The notes beneath the pieces are model-generated. The model made no database searches, was not told the DNA's origin, and worked only from the letters and a program-made list of their open reading frames with translations. This document shows positions 54,992-63,138 of a stretch of DNA of 64,000 bases, piece by piece (within the stretch, counting starts at the first letter, position 1; each line of letters begins with the position of its first letter). Both the position numbers and the translations under genes were made by a program. Source of the stretch: Pacificispira spongiicola (GTDB lineage: Bacteria > Pseudomonadota > Alphaproteobacteria > UBA8366 > Aestuariispiraceae); the NCBI RefSeq assembly GCF_012926505.1, contig NZ_JABBNT010000002.1, forward strand, positions 62,001 through 126,000, written 5' to 3'.

Positions 54992-55867
54992 ATGGCCAAA
55001 CTAGACCAGCAAGTCATCGTCAAGAAGGTGAAGGTAAACGAGGAAGGCGCCCATGGCGGCGCCTGGAAAGTCGCCTATGCCGATTTCGTGACGGCAATGA
55101 TGGCCTTTTTCCTGTTGCTGTGGCTCCTGAACGCGTCGGAACAGGAAGTCCTGGACGGGTTGTCGAACTATTTCACACCGACCACACGGACCAGTTCGTC
55201 CCCATCGGGGTCAGGCAACGTTTTCGGCGGGGCGACACCCAACGATCCCGGCCCGACCCAGGACAAGCAAACCCAATCTCCCGACGCGACGGACGGCAGT
55301 TCGCAGGGCGACCTGAATTCCGAACAGGAAGAATCCGGGCCGAAGGACGAGGACAGCACCGGCAGTCCCGGTCAGGTCAATGCCGACGAGGAAGAAAAAC
55401 GTTTCAATCAGGCGAAACAGTATCTTGAAACCCAGATTGAGGAATTGCCGCCGGAGCTGCAAACCTTGAAGGAAACGATCAAGCTGGACGTCACGGACGA
55501 AGGCCTGCGCATTCAGCTTGTCGACAGCCGCGACAAGGCCGGGTTCGAACCCGGCACCGCCACTCTGACGGATCACACGAAACTGGCGTTGCGGCTATTG
55601 GCGGATATCGCGGCGACCTTGCCCAACCCGATATCGATCACCGGTCATACGGGGATGGGCGAAGGCGACGACGGCGGCTGGCCCCTGTCGATCGCCCGTG
55701 CGAATTCCGTCCGTCGGGGTCTACAGTCAAACGGCGTTCAGGAAGGACGGTTCGACACAGTGATCGGCGTCGCCGATACGGACCCGCTAATCCCCGAAAA
55801 CCCGTCTTCCCCGCAAAACCGACGTATGTCGATCGTGCTGCTGAGACAGGCCGCCCCACCGGGATAG
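54992..55867 (+). CDS. MotB-like stator protein, paralogue 2
   Basis: A 291-residue second MotB. It repeats the GAHGGAWKVAYADFVTAMM entry with the ion-binding aspartate at D31 and a single helix. The linker is acidic and Ser/Gln-rich. The OmpA-like domain (GFEPGTATLT, ISITGHTGMG, NRRMSIVLLRQ) is complete but lacks the proline tail of paralogue 1. The two share the membrane region almost exactly and differ most in the linker, suggesting duplication followed by divergence. Confidence 0.93.
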   Translation: MAKLDQQVIVKKVKVNEEGAHGGAWKVAYADFVTAMMAFFLLLWLLNASEQEVLDGLSNYFTPTTRTSSSPSGSGNVFGGATPNDPGPTQDKQTQSPDATDGSSQGDLNSEQEESGPKDEDSTGSPGQVNADEEEKRFNQAKQYLETQIEELPPELQTLKETIKLDVTDEGLRIQLVDSRDKAGFEPGTATLTDHTKLALRLLADIAATLPNPISITGHTGMGEGDDGGWPLSIARANSVRRGLQSNGVQEGRFDTVIGVADTDPLIPENPSSPQNRRMSIVLLRQAAPPG

Positions 55868-55917
55868 GACCGGTTGGCATCCTTGCAAATCAGCATCTTC
55901 GTCCCGATATCGGGATC

Positions 55918-56409
55918 ATGAGCATGAACGACACCGAGAAAGCCATGTCCAATCCGATCGAGATGCAGACTACCCGTGACGGCGACGACCGTTTCGCCGA
56001 TCCCCGATTCTGGGAAGGGTGCCTTGGCAAACGCGTGACCGGATATCTGGTGGACCTCCTGGTTTTCGGGGCGATCTGGTTCGCCCTGGGCGTCGTCGCC
56101 GTCCTCTCTCTTGGTCTTCTCGCGCCGGTGACAGCCTTTCTCTGGGCTATCCTGCCGCTGGCCTATCACACGCTGATGGTATCGGGGCGGGGTGCGACCA
56201 TCGGACAGCGCTTCGCCGGATTGCGCGTCGTCGACGCGTCCACCGGGGAAAACCCGTCCCTGATTCAGGCGTTTCTGCTCGCCTGCCTGTTCTATATCAG
56301 CCTGTCCTTCGCGATGCTGCCGCTGCTTTACGTGTTGTTCGATGCGAAGGATCGCTTCCTGCACGATCTGATCAGCAACACCCGGACGTTGCGGGCTGAA
56401 AACCTCTAG
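55918..56409 (+). CDS. RDD-family membrane protein
   Basis: A 163-residue protein with an RDD domain and three hydrophobic segments. GKRVTGYLVDLLVFGAIWFA holds the Arg and Asp of the name, and GATIGQRFAGLRVVDASTG and DRFLHDLISNT are conserved. The family's role is not settled; transport or ion handling has been suggested. Alternative ATGs at 55924 and 55945 exist. Confidence 0.85.
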   Translation: MSMNDTEKAMSNPIEMQTTRDGDDRFADPRFWEGCLGKRVTGYLVDLLVFGAIWFALGVVAVLSLGLLAPVTAFLWAILPLAYHTLMVSGRGATIGQRFAGLRVVDASTGENPSLIQAFLLACLFYISLSFAMLPLLYVLFDAKDRFLHDLISNTRTLRAENL

Positions 56410-56532
56410 AAGCAGAATTGCTGTTGTAATCCCAGTGCAAGCCTCCATACTCGTCTTAATAAAAAGGTAAATGTTGCAAGCGCGGGTCGTTCAAGGAACG
56501 GGGTCGGAACGTCCACCCGTCGAAGGGAGACT

Positions 56533-58011
56533 ATGAAACAGCAGCAGCATTCGGGTAGCGTCACGTCTGAGGGACCGGACATTCTTCCGGGGTATGACCC
56601 ACAGGGTTTTTATTGCGAGATCACGAGCCTGGCCAAGGACGGGTCTGTCGCGGACACAGCGCTGCTCGAACGATTACGCACCTTGGACGGCGCCGAATTG
56701 TCCGCCCGCGCGGAAGACGCCTCCAGAGAACTTTATAACCTCGGCATCACTTTCACCGTTTATTCCAACAGCAGCATGATCGACCGGATTTTGCCGTTCG
56801 ACGTTCTGCCGCGCGTGATCCACGCGAAAGAATGGGAACATGTCGAAGCAGGCGTCGAACAACGCGTCGAAACGCTGAACCAATTCATCCGCGATATCTA
56901 TCACGACAAGAAATGCCTTAAGGACGGGATCATTCCCGCCGATCTGGTTCTCGGGAACAAGAATTTCCGGAAACAAATGGAAGGCATCGACGTTCCCGGC
57001 GGCGTCTATGTTCATGTCTGCGGCACAGATCTGGTGCGCGACGGTGAAGGCACCTTCCGCGTGCTGGAAGACAATGCCCGCACGCCGTCCGGCGTATCCT
57101 ATGTCGTCGAAAACAGGCATATGATGCAGCGCGCCTTCCCCGATCTGGTGGACGATATCGGCATCCGATCCGTGGAGGATTACGGCCCGCGTCTACTCCA
57201 AGCCATGCTGGACGTGGCCCCGCCGGGCGTCATGGACCCGCAAGTCGCCCTGCTATCGCCTGGGACATATAATTCCGCCTATTTCGAGCATATCTTCCTT
57301 GCCCGCGAAATGGGCGTTCCTCTCGTCGAGGGTCGCGATTTGGTCGTGGACGACGACAAGGTCTACATGCGCACAACCGAAGGCCTGGAGCAGGTTCACA
57401 GCATCTATCGGCGCATCGACGACGACTTCCTGGACCCCAGGGCGTTCCGGGAAGACAGCCTGTTAGGCGTTCCCGGCATTTTCGAAGCCTATCGCAAAGG
57501 GAACATCACCCTGGCCAACGCGATCGGCACCGGCGTCGCGGACGACAAGGCGGTCTATGCCTATATGCCGCGCCTGATCGAATACTATTTGGGCGAGGAA
57601 GCCCTGCTTCCCAACGTGGAAACCCATATCTGTCGCGAACCGGACGGGTTGAAATACACACTCGACAATCTCGAAAACCTGGTCGTGAAACCGGTTGGCG
57701 AATCCGGCGGCTACGGGATTCTGATCGGTCCGCGCGCGACAAAGGAAGAGATTGAGGAAATCCGTGCGAAATTGATCGACGATCCGGCGAATTTCATCAG
57801 CCAGCCGATGATCGAACTATCGGTCTGTCCGACATTGATCGACGGCATGGTCGAACCCCGGCATGTCGACCTGCGGCCCTTCTGCGTGACCGGGAAATCC
57901 AGTTGGGTCCTGCCCGGCGGGTTGACGCGCGTCGCATTGAAAAAGGGCTCTCTGGTTGTGAATTCCAGCCAGGGCGGCGGCTCCAAGGACACCTGGGTAC
58001 TGACGGACTGA
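56533..58011 (+). CDS. circularly permuted ATP-grasp (type 2) protein
   Basis: A 492-residue predicted amide- or peptide-bond-forming ligase. FTVYSNSSMIDRILPFDVLPR, RDGEGTFRVLEDNARTPSG and SPGTYNSAYFEH are the conserved N-terminal blocks. The C-terminal part has LVVKPVGESGGYGI and GMVEPRHVDLRPFCV, the permuted nucleotide- and metal-binding elements. No substrate is established for this family. AAGGGAGA before the ATG is a good ribosome-binding site. It is followed after two bases by the alpha-E gene. Confidence 0.93.
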   Translation: MKQQQHSGSVTSEGPDILPGYDPQGFYCEITSLAKDGSVADTALLERLRTLDGAELSARAEDASRELYNLGITFTVYSNSSMIDRILPFDVLPRVIHAKEWEHVEAGVEQRVETLNQFIRDIYHDKKCLKDGIIPADLVLGNKNFRKQMEGIDVPGGVYVHVCGTDLVRDGEGTFRVLEDNARTPSGVSYVVENRHMMQRAFPDLVDDIGIRSVEDYGPRLLQAMLDVAPPGVMDPQVALLSPGTYNSAYFEHIFLAREMGVPLVEGRDLVVDDDKVYMRTTEGLEQVHSIYRRIDDDFLDPRAFREDSLLGVPGIFEAYRKGNITLANAIGTGVADDKAVYAYMPRLIEYYLGEEALLPNVETHICREPDGLKYTLDNLENLVVKPVGESGGYGILIGPRATKEEIEEIRAKLIDDPANFISQPMIELSVCPTLIDGMVEPRHVDLRPFCVTGKSSWVLPGGLTRVALKKGSLVVNSSQGGGSKDTWVLTD

Positions 58012-58013
58012 CC

Positions 58014-58994
58014 ATGACACAGCAAAGCCTCCTTGCCCGCTATGCCGAAGATATCTTCTGGATGGCGCGCTATATGGAACGCGCGGACAATCTGGCGCGT
58101 CTTTTGGAAGTGAACGAGGTCTTCGCCCGCGACCGACGCGGCGCCCATAATTGGGACGCCATCATCGATCTGAACGCGGACCGCGAAGCCTTCACCAAGC
58201 GATACGGCACCGCGAAACCGACCAGCACCGCCTATTTCTATATGTTGGATCGGGAAAACCCGTCCTCGATCATCAGCGCGGTCCGGGCCGCTCGGGAAAA
58301 CGCTCGTGCACTGCGCCCCCTGATTTCGACGGAGATGTGGACGCATCTGAACATCTTCTACAACGAATTGCTGGAGATACCGGCGGATGCGACGCGCGTG
58401 CCCAACATGGCCCGGTTCTGCGAACGGATTCGCAATGCCTGCCATGCCCATAGCGGTATCACGGAGGGTACCTTCTATCGCGATCAAGGTTGGTACTTCT
58501 ATCAATTGGGCATGATGATCGAGCGGGCGGACCAGACGACCCGGATCGTCGATGTGAAATATCACACGCTGCTGCCGAGCGCGGCGGAAGTCGGTTCCCT
58601 GCTCGACCTCAGTCAATGGAACGCGCTGCTGCGGTCCGCCGCCGGGTACCATGCCTATCGACGCGTCCATCCCAGCGGGATCGAGCCAAGCGCCGTCGCC
58701 GAATTCCTGATCCTGAACCGACGGTTCCCGCGATCTGTCCGCTTCTGTATCGGGGAAGTTTCGGCGATCCTGTCGCAATTGATCTTCAAATTCCAATTGT
58801 CGCGCGGCGGCAGCGTCGCGGCGGTCGTGGACCGGGTGCACCGTCGGATTGAGGAAACCGACATCGAAAAGATCATTTCCGACGGCATGCATGAATTCCT
58901 GGACACGGTCCAAATAGACCTGAGCGAAATCACCAGTGCGATGAACCTTGCCTATTTCGGGCATGACACGATAGACGAGGAAAGCGTCGCATGA
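58014..58994 (+). CDS. alpha-E domain protein
   Basis: A 326-residue all-helical protein. The opening LLARYAEDIFWMARYMERAD, with conserved glutamates, is the alpha-E hallmark, and DQGWYFYQLGMMIERADQTT repeats the theme. The family nearly always sits next to a permuted ATP-grasp gene, and a joint role in making or attaching a small peptide has been predicted from context. The ATG lies two bases after the ATP-grasp stop, and the end overlaps the next gene by four bases. Confidence 0.93.
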   Translation: MTQQSLLARYAEDIFWMARYMERADNLARLLEVNEVFARDRRGAHNWDAIIDLNADREAFTKRYGTAKPTSTAYFYMLDRENPSSIISAVRAARENARALRPLISTEMWTHLNIFYNELLEIPADATRVPNMARFCERIRNACHAHSGITEGTFYRDQGWYFYQLGMMIERADQTTRIVDVKYHTLLPSAAEVGSLLDLSQWNALLRSAAGYHAYRRVHPSGIEPSAVAEFLILNRRFPRSVRFCIGEVSAILSQLIFKFQLSRGGSVAAVVDRVHRRIEETDIEKIISDGMHEFLDTVQIDLSEITSAMNLAYFGHDTIDEESVA

Positions 58995-59722
58995 CCCTGC
59001 AACGGCCCCTCGCCCCGATTGTCTTCCATCGGTCGGGACCGATGTCCTGTCCCTATCTGGGCGGCCGGATCGAACAACAGCTGTTCATGGAACTGGGCGG
59101 GCCGACGGCGCAGGACACATTCGAACATCTAAGCCAGTACGGATTTCGGCGATCGCATCACATCGTCTACCGCCCGACCTGCCGAAACTGCAATTCCTGC
59201 ATTCCGGTGCGCATTCCCGTAGCCGCGTTTGAAGAAAAACGACGGTTCCGGAAAATCCGCAACCGCAATGCTGATTTGATCCGGCGGGATGTCGGCCAGA
59301 TCGCAACGCAGGAACAATATCGCCTGTTCCACCGCTATGTCCGGTCACGCCACGGCGACGGCGATATGGCCGGGATGACGATTCGCGACTATTCGAATCT
59401 GGTCGTCGCCAGTCCCGTCGATACCGTGCTGCTGGAATGGCGGCACACCGATTCGGATCAGTTGATGGCAACCTGCATCACCGATCGGCTGCGCGACGGC
59501 TATTCCGCGGTCTACAGCTTCTTCGATCCGGATGCGGAGCGTCGGAGCCTCGGTACCCATGTGATTTTGTCGTTGATCGACCTCGCCCGCGAACGCGGTT
59601 TGCCCTTCATCTATTTGGGCTTCTGGGTCCCCGGCAGTCCCAAGATGCACTACAAGGCGGCCTTTCAACCGCTCGAAGGCTTCCGCAATGGATGCTGGCA
59701 GCCCGTGGGCACGAACGCGTAA
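58991..59722 (+). CDS. bpt: aminoacyl-tRNA-protein transferase (Bpt type)
   Basis: A 243-residue transferase that moves leucine from Leu-tRNA to proteins with N-terminal Asp or Glu, marking them for ClpAP-type degradation. CPYLGGRIEQQLF, YRPTCRNCNSCIPVRIPV and HYKAAFQPLEG are the Ate1/Bpt conserved blocks. Arg-tRNA transferase activity, as in eukaryotic Ate1, cannot be excluded. The ATG overlaps the alpha-E stop (ATGA), so it is co-translated with a putative peptide-forming system. Confidence 0.92.
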   Translation: MTLQRPLAPIVFHRSGPMSCPYLGGRIEQQLFMELGGPTAQDTFEHLSQYGFRRSHHIVYRPTCRNCNSCIPVRIPVAAFEEKRRFRKIRNRNADLIRRDVGQIATQEQYRLFHRYVRSRHGDGDMAGMTIRDYSNLVVASPVDTVLLEWRHTDSDQLMATCITDRLRDGYSAVYSFFDPDAERRSLGTHVILSLIDLARERGLPFIYLGFWVPGSPKMHYKAAFQPLEGFRNGCWQPVGTNA

Positions 59723-59806
59723 ATCATCGCGCCTGTGAATTCGCCTTTCCGGCGGCCGCCAATTTGGCGATAACCTTGCCAGGACTTCTCCTTTGGCTGC
59801 CCCCGC

Positions 59807-60430
59807 ATGGTCGATCTTCTCGTTTTCGCACCCGCCTGTTTCGCGCTCAATCTCGCCTTCGGTCCGAATAACCTGCTCGCCATGAATCATGGCGGACAGG
59901 GCGGCATCCGTTTCGCGACGGCGGCGTCGACCGCCCGCCTTCTGGTGTTCGCCCCGATGATCGCCGCAAGCGCGCTCGGCCTCGGCGTCTTGCTGGCGGC
60001 TTCCGCAACTGCCTTCAGCGTGATGAAACTGATCGGGGCCGCCTACCTGATTTGGATGGGCATTAAGCTGCTGCGGTCGCGACCGGATGCGGATGATATC
60101 GATTCGGTGCGAAAAGGTCCGACTTTGCGGATCGCCTTCCGGCGCGAGGGGTTGAGCGCGATCAGCAACCCGAAAGCAATTCTGATATTCGCGGCCTTCT
60201 TTCCGCAATTTGTAGACGTTCAGGCCTATTGGGAAAGTTACGCAATTCTGGGCACGGTGTTCCTGCTGCTCGAAATGCTGGCGATCCTGATTTACGCAAC
60301 CGTTGGGCATTTCGCGGCGGCCTTTGCCGCAACACGGCTGCACTGGTTTCAACGGGCGTCCGGGATCGGAATGCTCGTTTTCGGTATCTTGCTGCTGTTA
60401 AGTCCCCAGCCCGTATCGGCGTCGCGGTAA
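59807..60430 (+). CDS. LysE-family exporter
   Basis: A 207-residue membrane protein with six hydrophobic segments. NLAFGPNNLLAMNHGGQGG is the LysE/RhtB motif near the N-terminus (normally GPxxL), and AISNPKAILIFAAFFPQFV is the second. Members export amino acids or small metabolites; the substrate is unknown. It starts 84 bases after bpt. Confidence 0.9.
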   Translation: MVDLLVFAPACFALNLAFGPNNLLAMNHGGQGGIRFATAASTARLLVFAPMIAASALGLGVLLAASATAFSVMKLIGAAYLIWMGIKLLRSRPDADDIDSVRKGPTLRIAFRREGLSAISNPKAILIFAAFFPQFVDVQAYWESYAILGTVFLLLEMLAILIYATVGHFAAAFAATRLHWFQRASGIGMLVFGILLLLSPQPVSASR

Positions 60431-60531
60431 CCATAATCGATATAACATATTGAAATAAATACATTATACTCGCTCGGCAGCGGTCAGACCCGAAAACCTG
60501 AAAATAACAAACCGATCCCCAAACGATGAGC

Positions 60532-60620
60532 ATCTGTGTCAAAATTTCACAGATTGGCCCTTTGGGCTGTTGCAGGCTTAGGATTTTGGGTTATAACTTT
60601 TCGTAATCAGCTTCACAGAT
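60532..60620. promoter_or_regulatory. CACAGAT repeats in the TRAP transporter leader
   Basis: ATCTGTG at 60532-60538 and CACAGAT at 60548-60554 form an inverted pair. TTCACAGAT recurs as a direct copy at 60546-60554 and 60612-60620. Three copies of the heptamer in 90 bases of a 327-base gene-free leader suggest an operator for a regulator of dctP. The gap is AT-rich from 60440 to 60470 (TATACT at 60465). Confidence 0.45.
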
Positions 60621-60634
60621 GGGGCTGGATAATA

Positions 60635-60681
60635 AATCCAAATGGAGGATACGTCGAAAATAGACCCCCACCATTTGGGTT
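60635..60681 (+). repeat. 11-bp inverted repeat in the dctP leader
   Basis: AATCCAAATGG (60635-60645) can pair with CCATTTGGGTT (60671-60681), one G-U included, around a 25-base loop. It lies 77 bases before the dctP start and could be a structured leader or a second operator. Confidence 0.45.
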
Positions 60682-60757
60682 GAAACCTCGTTCATGCTTT
60701 TTTCGGCATACCGCCGGATTTGCGTGTTCGAAAGGGACGTCACGAAGAGGGAGAATC

Positions 60758-61858
60758 ATGAAACGTCGCGACTTTCTTAAGGCCGGTACCGTAGCTGCCG
60801 GCGCAGCCGCCATCACCGCCGCTTCCAACCTTCCGAAGCCGGCCATCGCGCAAGACCGGATCGAGATGAACATCGTCTCCACCTGGCCGCGCGACTTCCC
60901 GGGCCTCGGCACCGGTGCGCAGCGTTTCGCGCAGCGCGTTCAGGACATTTCCGACGGCCGCATTCAGGTTCAGTATTTCGCCGCGGGCGAACGCGTCGGC
61001 GCCTTCGATGCCTTCGACGAAGTCGCGTCGGGTAATGCGCAGGCCTATCACGGCGCGGATTACTACTGGAAAGGCCGCCATCCCGGCTGGGCATATTACA
61101 CGGCCGTTCCGTTCGGCCTGACCTATGTCGAAATGAACGCCTGGATCCGCTTCATGGGCGGTCAGGAACTCTGGGACGAACTCGGTGCCGAATTCGGAAT
61201 CAAGGGCCTGCCGTGCGGCAGCACCGGGGTCCAGATGGGCGGCTGGTTCAACAAGGAAATCAACTCCGCCGACGACCTGAAGGGTCTGAAGATGCGCATG
61301 CCGGGCCTGGGCGGCGACGTCCTGGCGAAGCTGGGCGCGTCTCCGGTGTCCCTGCCGGGCGGCCAGATCTACGAAAACCTGGTTTCGGGCTCGATCGACG
61401 CAACCGAATGGGTTGGCCCGTGGAACGACTACGCCATGAAGCTCTATGAAGCGGCGAAGTACTACTATTATCCGGGTTACCATGAGCCGGGTTCGATGCT
61501 GGCCGTCGGCATGAACAAGTCCTGGTGGGAAGGCCTGTCGGCCAACGATCAGATGTTGATCGAATCCGCCGCGACAGTCGAAAACGATGTCATGATGTCG
61601 GAATTCAACGCCAACAACGGTGCCTATCTGCGCAAGCTGATCCAGGAACAGGGCGTTCAGGTCCGCAAGTTCAACGATGACGTCTATGACGCCTTCGGTG
61701 AAGCATCGGCGGAAGTCTTCGAAGAAGCCCGCGCGCACAGCGATCTCGCGAACCGCATCCACGAAAGCTTCCTGGCGGCGCGTGCCGACGTCGGTGGCTG
61801 GATGAATCTCGCGGATGCTGCCTACACGCAGCAGCGCAACCGCGTTCTGGGCGTCTGA
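60758..61858 (+). CDS. dctP: TRAP transporter substrate-binding protein
   Basis: A 366-residue periplasmic binding protein. The N-terminus is a twin-arginine signal (MKRRDFLKAGTVAAGAAA), cleaved near AIAQ. The mature part shows DctP/TakP features: GERVGAFDAFDEVASGNAQ, PWNDYAMKLYEAAKYYYYPG and KMRMPGLGGDVLAKLGASPV-like stretches. TakP relatives bind 2-oxo acids; the ligand here is unknown. GAAGAGGGAG before ATG 60758 decides the start; an upstream frame gives no signal peptide. Confidence 0.93.
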   Translation: MKRRDFLKAGTVAAGAAAITAASNLPKPAIAQDRIEMNIVSTWPRDFPGLGTGAQRFAQRVQDISDGRIQVQYFAAGERVGAFDAFDEVASGNAQAYHGADYYWKGRHPGWAYYTAVPFGLTYVEMNAWIRFMGGQELWDELGAEFGIKGLPCGSTGVQMGGWFNKEINSADDLKGLKMRMPGLGGDVLAKLGASPVSLPGGQIYENLVSGSIDATEWVGPWNDYAMKLYEAAKYYYYPGYHEPGSMLAVGMNKSWWEGLSANDQMLIESAATVENDVMMSEFNANNGAYLRKLIQEQGVQVRKFNDDVYDAFGEASAEVFEEARAHSDLANRIHESFLAARADVGGWMNLADAAYTQQRNRVLGV

Positions 61859-61881
61859 TCGGACGACCGTTACCTACAAAA

Positions 61882-61910
61882 GGACGGGACCTCCGGGTCC
61901 CGTCCGATTT
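61882..61910 (+). terminator. partial terminator or attenuator after dctP
   Basis: GGACGGGACC (61882-61891) pairs perfectly with GGTCCCGTCC (61896-61905) around a 4-base loop, followed by GATTT. With a short T tract it probably stops part of the transcripts, so the binding protein is made in excess over the permeases. Confidence 0.65.
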
Positions 61911-62018
61911 GTGGTTTCTTCAATTCCTTTTGGCCTCACGTCGGCAGCCATCCCGTTTTGGATCGGCGGAACCGTATACAGCCTGTAGGACCAATCATTT
62001 AGCAAGTGTGGGGCGGGT

Positions 62019-63068
62019 ATGAGCTCAGTTATCAACGACGCGGCCGTCAATCCGGAAAGAGTCGGTCCCATGGACACCAGCACCTGGAAGACGCGTGCAT
62101 TCGGATGGTCTCTTGTCGCCTGCACATTTATCTATATTGCCAATAACATTCTGAATGTCGGCTTCGAATTCCCAGGCGCGACGCTCTTTTACGCGCTTAT
62201 CGGGCTATCGGACGGCAACGCGCCCAAAGACAGTGGCGCGGGGGTTCTTTCCACCTTTCAGTTCTTCTCTTATCCGGCCGGCGTTTTAGCGGCCGTTTTG
62301 TTTTCGTTGAAGACGCCCGACCGCACGCTGCGCGGCGACGCGGCCAGCATGACCGGTATTACCAATTTCATCATCCGTGTCGCGTTCTGGTCGGTCGTGC
62401 TGATCGGTATTGCCGATGCGCTGATATCCTTCCTGCGCGTCGAGGGTTTTCTGGACGTCCTGGTCGGCGAGAACCTGACGACGGAATTGGGCCGGTCCCG
62501 CTTTCGGGCGCCCTATTTCCATTTCCCGCTCGTGATCCTGTCCATTCTGATCGCGACCCGTGTGAAAAGCCTCGGCTTCCACTGGCTCGGCCTTTTGATC
62601 GTCGTGTCCGAACTGCTGATCGTCATCACCCGCTTCGTCTTCTCTTACGAGCAAGCGTATCAGGGCGATTTGGTCCGCTTTTGGTACGGTGCCCTGTTCC
62701 TGTTTTCCAGTGCCTATACATTGCTGGAAGACGGCCATGTGCGGGTCGACGTGTTCTATACCGGCTTCTCCGATCGCATGAAGGGCCTCGTCAACGCCGT
62801 CGGCTCCATCATTCTGGGGACCACGCTTTGCTGGACGATCATGATCTTCGGCATGTGGGACAAGCTGAGCATCATCAATTCGCCGATTGCGAACCTGGAA
62901 GTCTCACAGTCGGGGTTCGGCATGTATGTGAAATTCTGGATGGCCGGTTTCCTCGCCATCTTCGCGGTGACGATGGCCGTGCAGTTCGCCAGCACCATGC
63001 TGGAGGGCGTGGCGGATTTCCGCGGCGATCCGGGTAAGCGGGAAATCGGCGGTAGCGCCGCCCATTGA
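62019..63068 (+). CDS. dctQ: TRAP transporter small permease subunit, enlarged DctQ
   Basis: A 349-residue membrane protein with about eight hydrophobic segments, roughly twice a usual DctQ of four. The C-terminal half (RFWYGALFLFSSAYTLLEDG, HVRVDVFYTGFSDRMKGLVN) is the recognisable DctQ domain. The N-terminal half (NNILNVGFEFPGATLFYALI and following helices) has no family I can name. It lies between the binding protein and large permease genes, which fixes its role in the complex. Confidence 0.85.
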   Translation: MSSVINDAAVNPERVGPMDTSTWKTRAFGWSLVACTFIYIANNILNVGFEFPGATLFYALIGLSDGNAPKDSGAGVLSTFQFFSYPAGVLAAVLFSLKTPDRTLRGDAASMTGITNFIIRVAFWSVVLIGIADALISFLRVEGFLDVLVGENLTTELGRSRFRAPYFHFPLVILSILIATRVKSLGFHWLGLLIVVSELLIVITRFVFSYEQAYQGDLVRFWYGALFLFSSAYTLLEDGHVRVDVFYTGFSDRMKGLVNAVGSIILGTTLCWTIMIFGMWDKLSIINSPIANLEVSQSGFGMYVKFWMAGFLAIFAVTMAVQFASTMLEGVADFRGDPGKREIGGSAAH

Positions 63069-63138
63069 CGGTTATCAAAGACGCGCAACGGTGACTGACG
63101 ACGAACGGCGGATACGCCCAAAGGAATTGAGTTAACCC

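Noticed and set aside
57711-58964. A 417-codon minus-strand frame
   Set aside because: Antisense to the ATP-grasp and alpha-E genes; no independent start signal or motif.
59345-60352. A 335-codon minus-strand frame
   Set aside because: Antisense shadow of bpt and the LysE gene.
60555-60580. A sigma-54-like promoter in the TRAP leader
   Set aside because: TGG and TTGCA are present, but the GG-to-GC distance is 14 instead of 10 bases.
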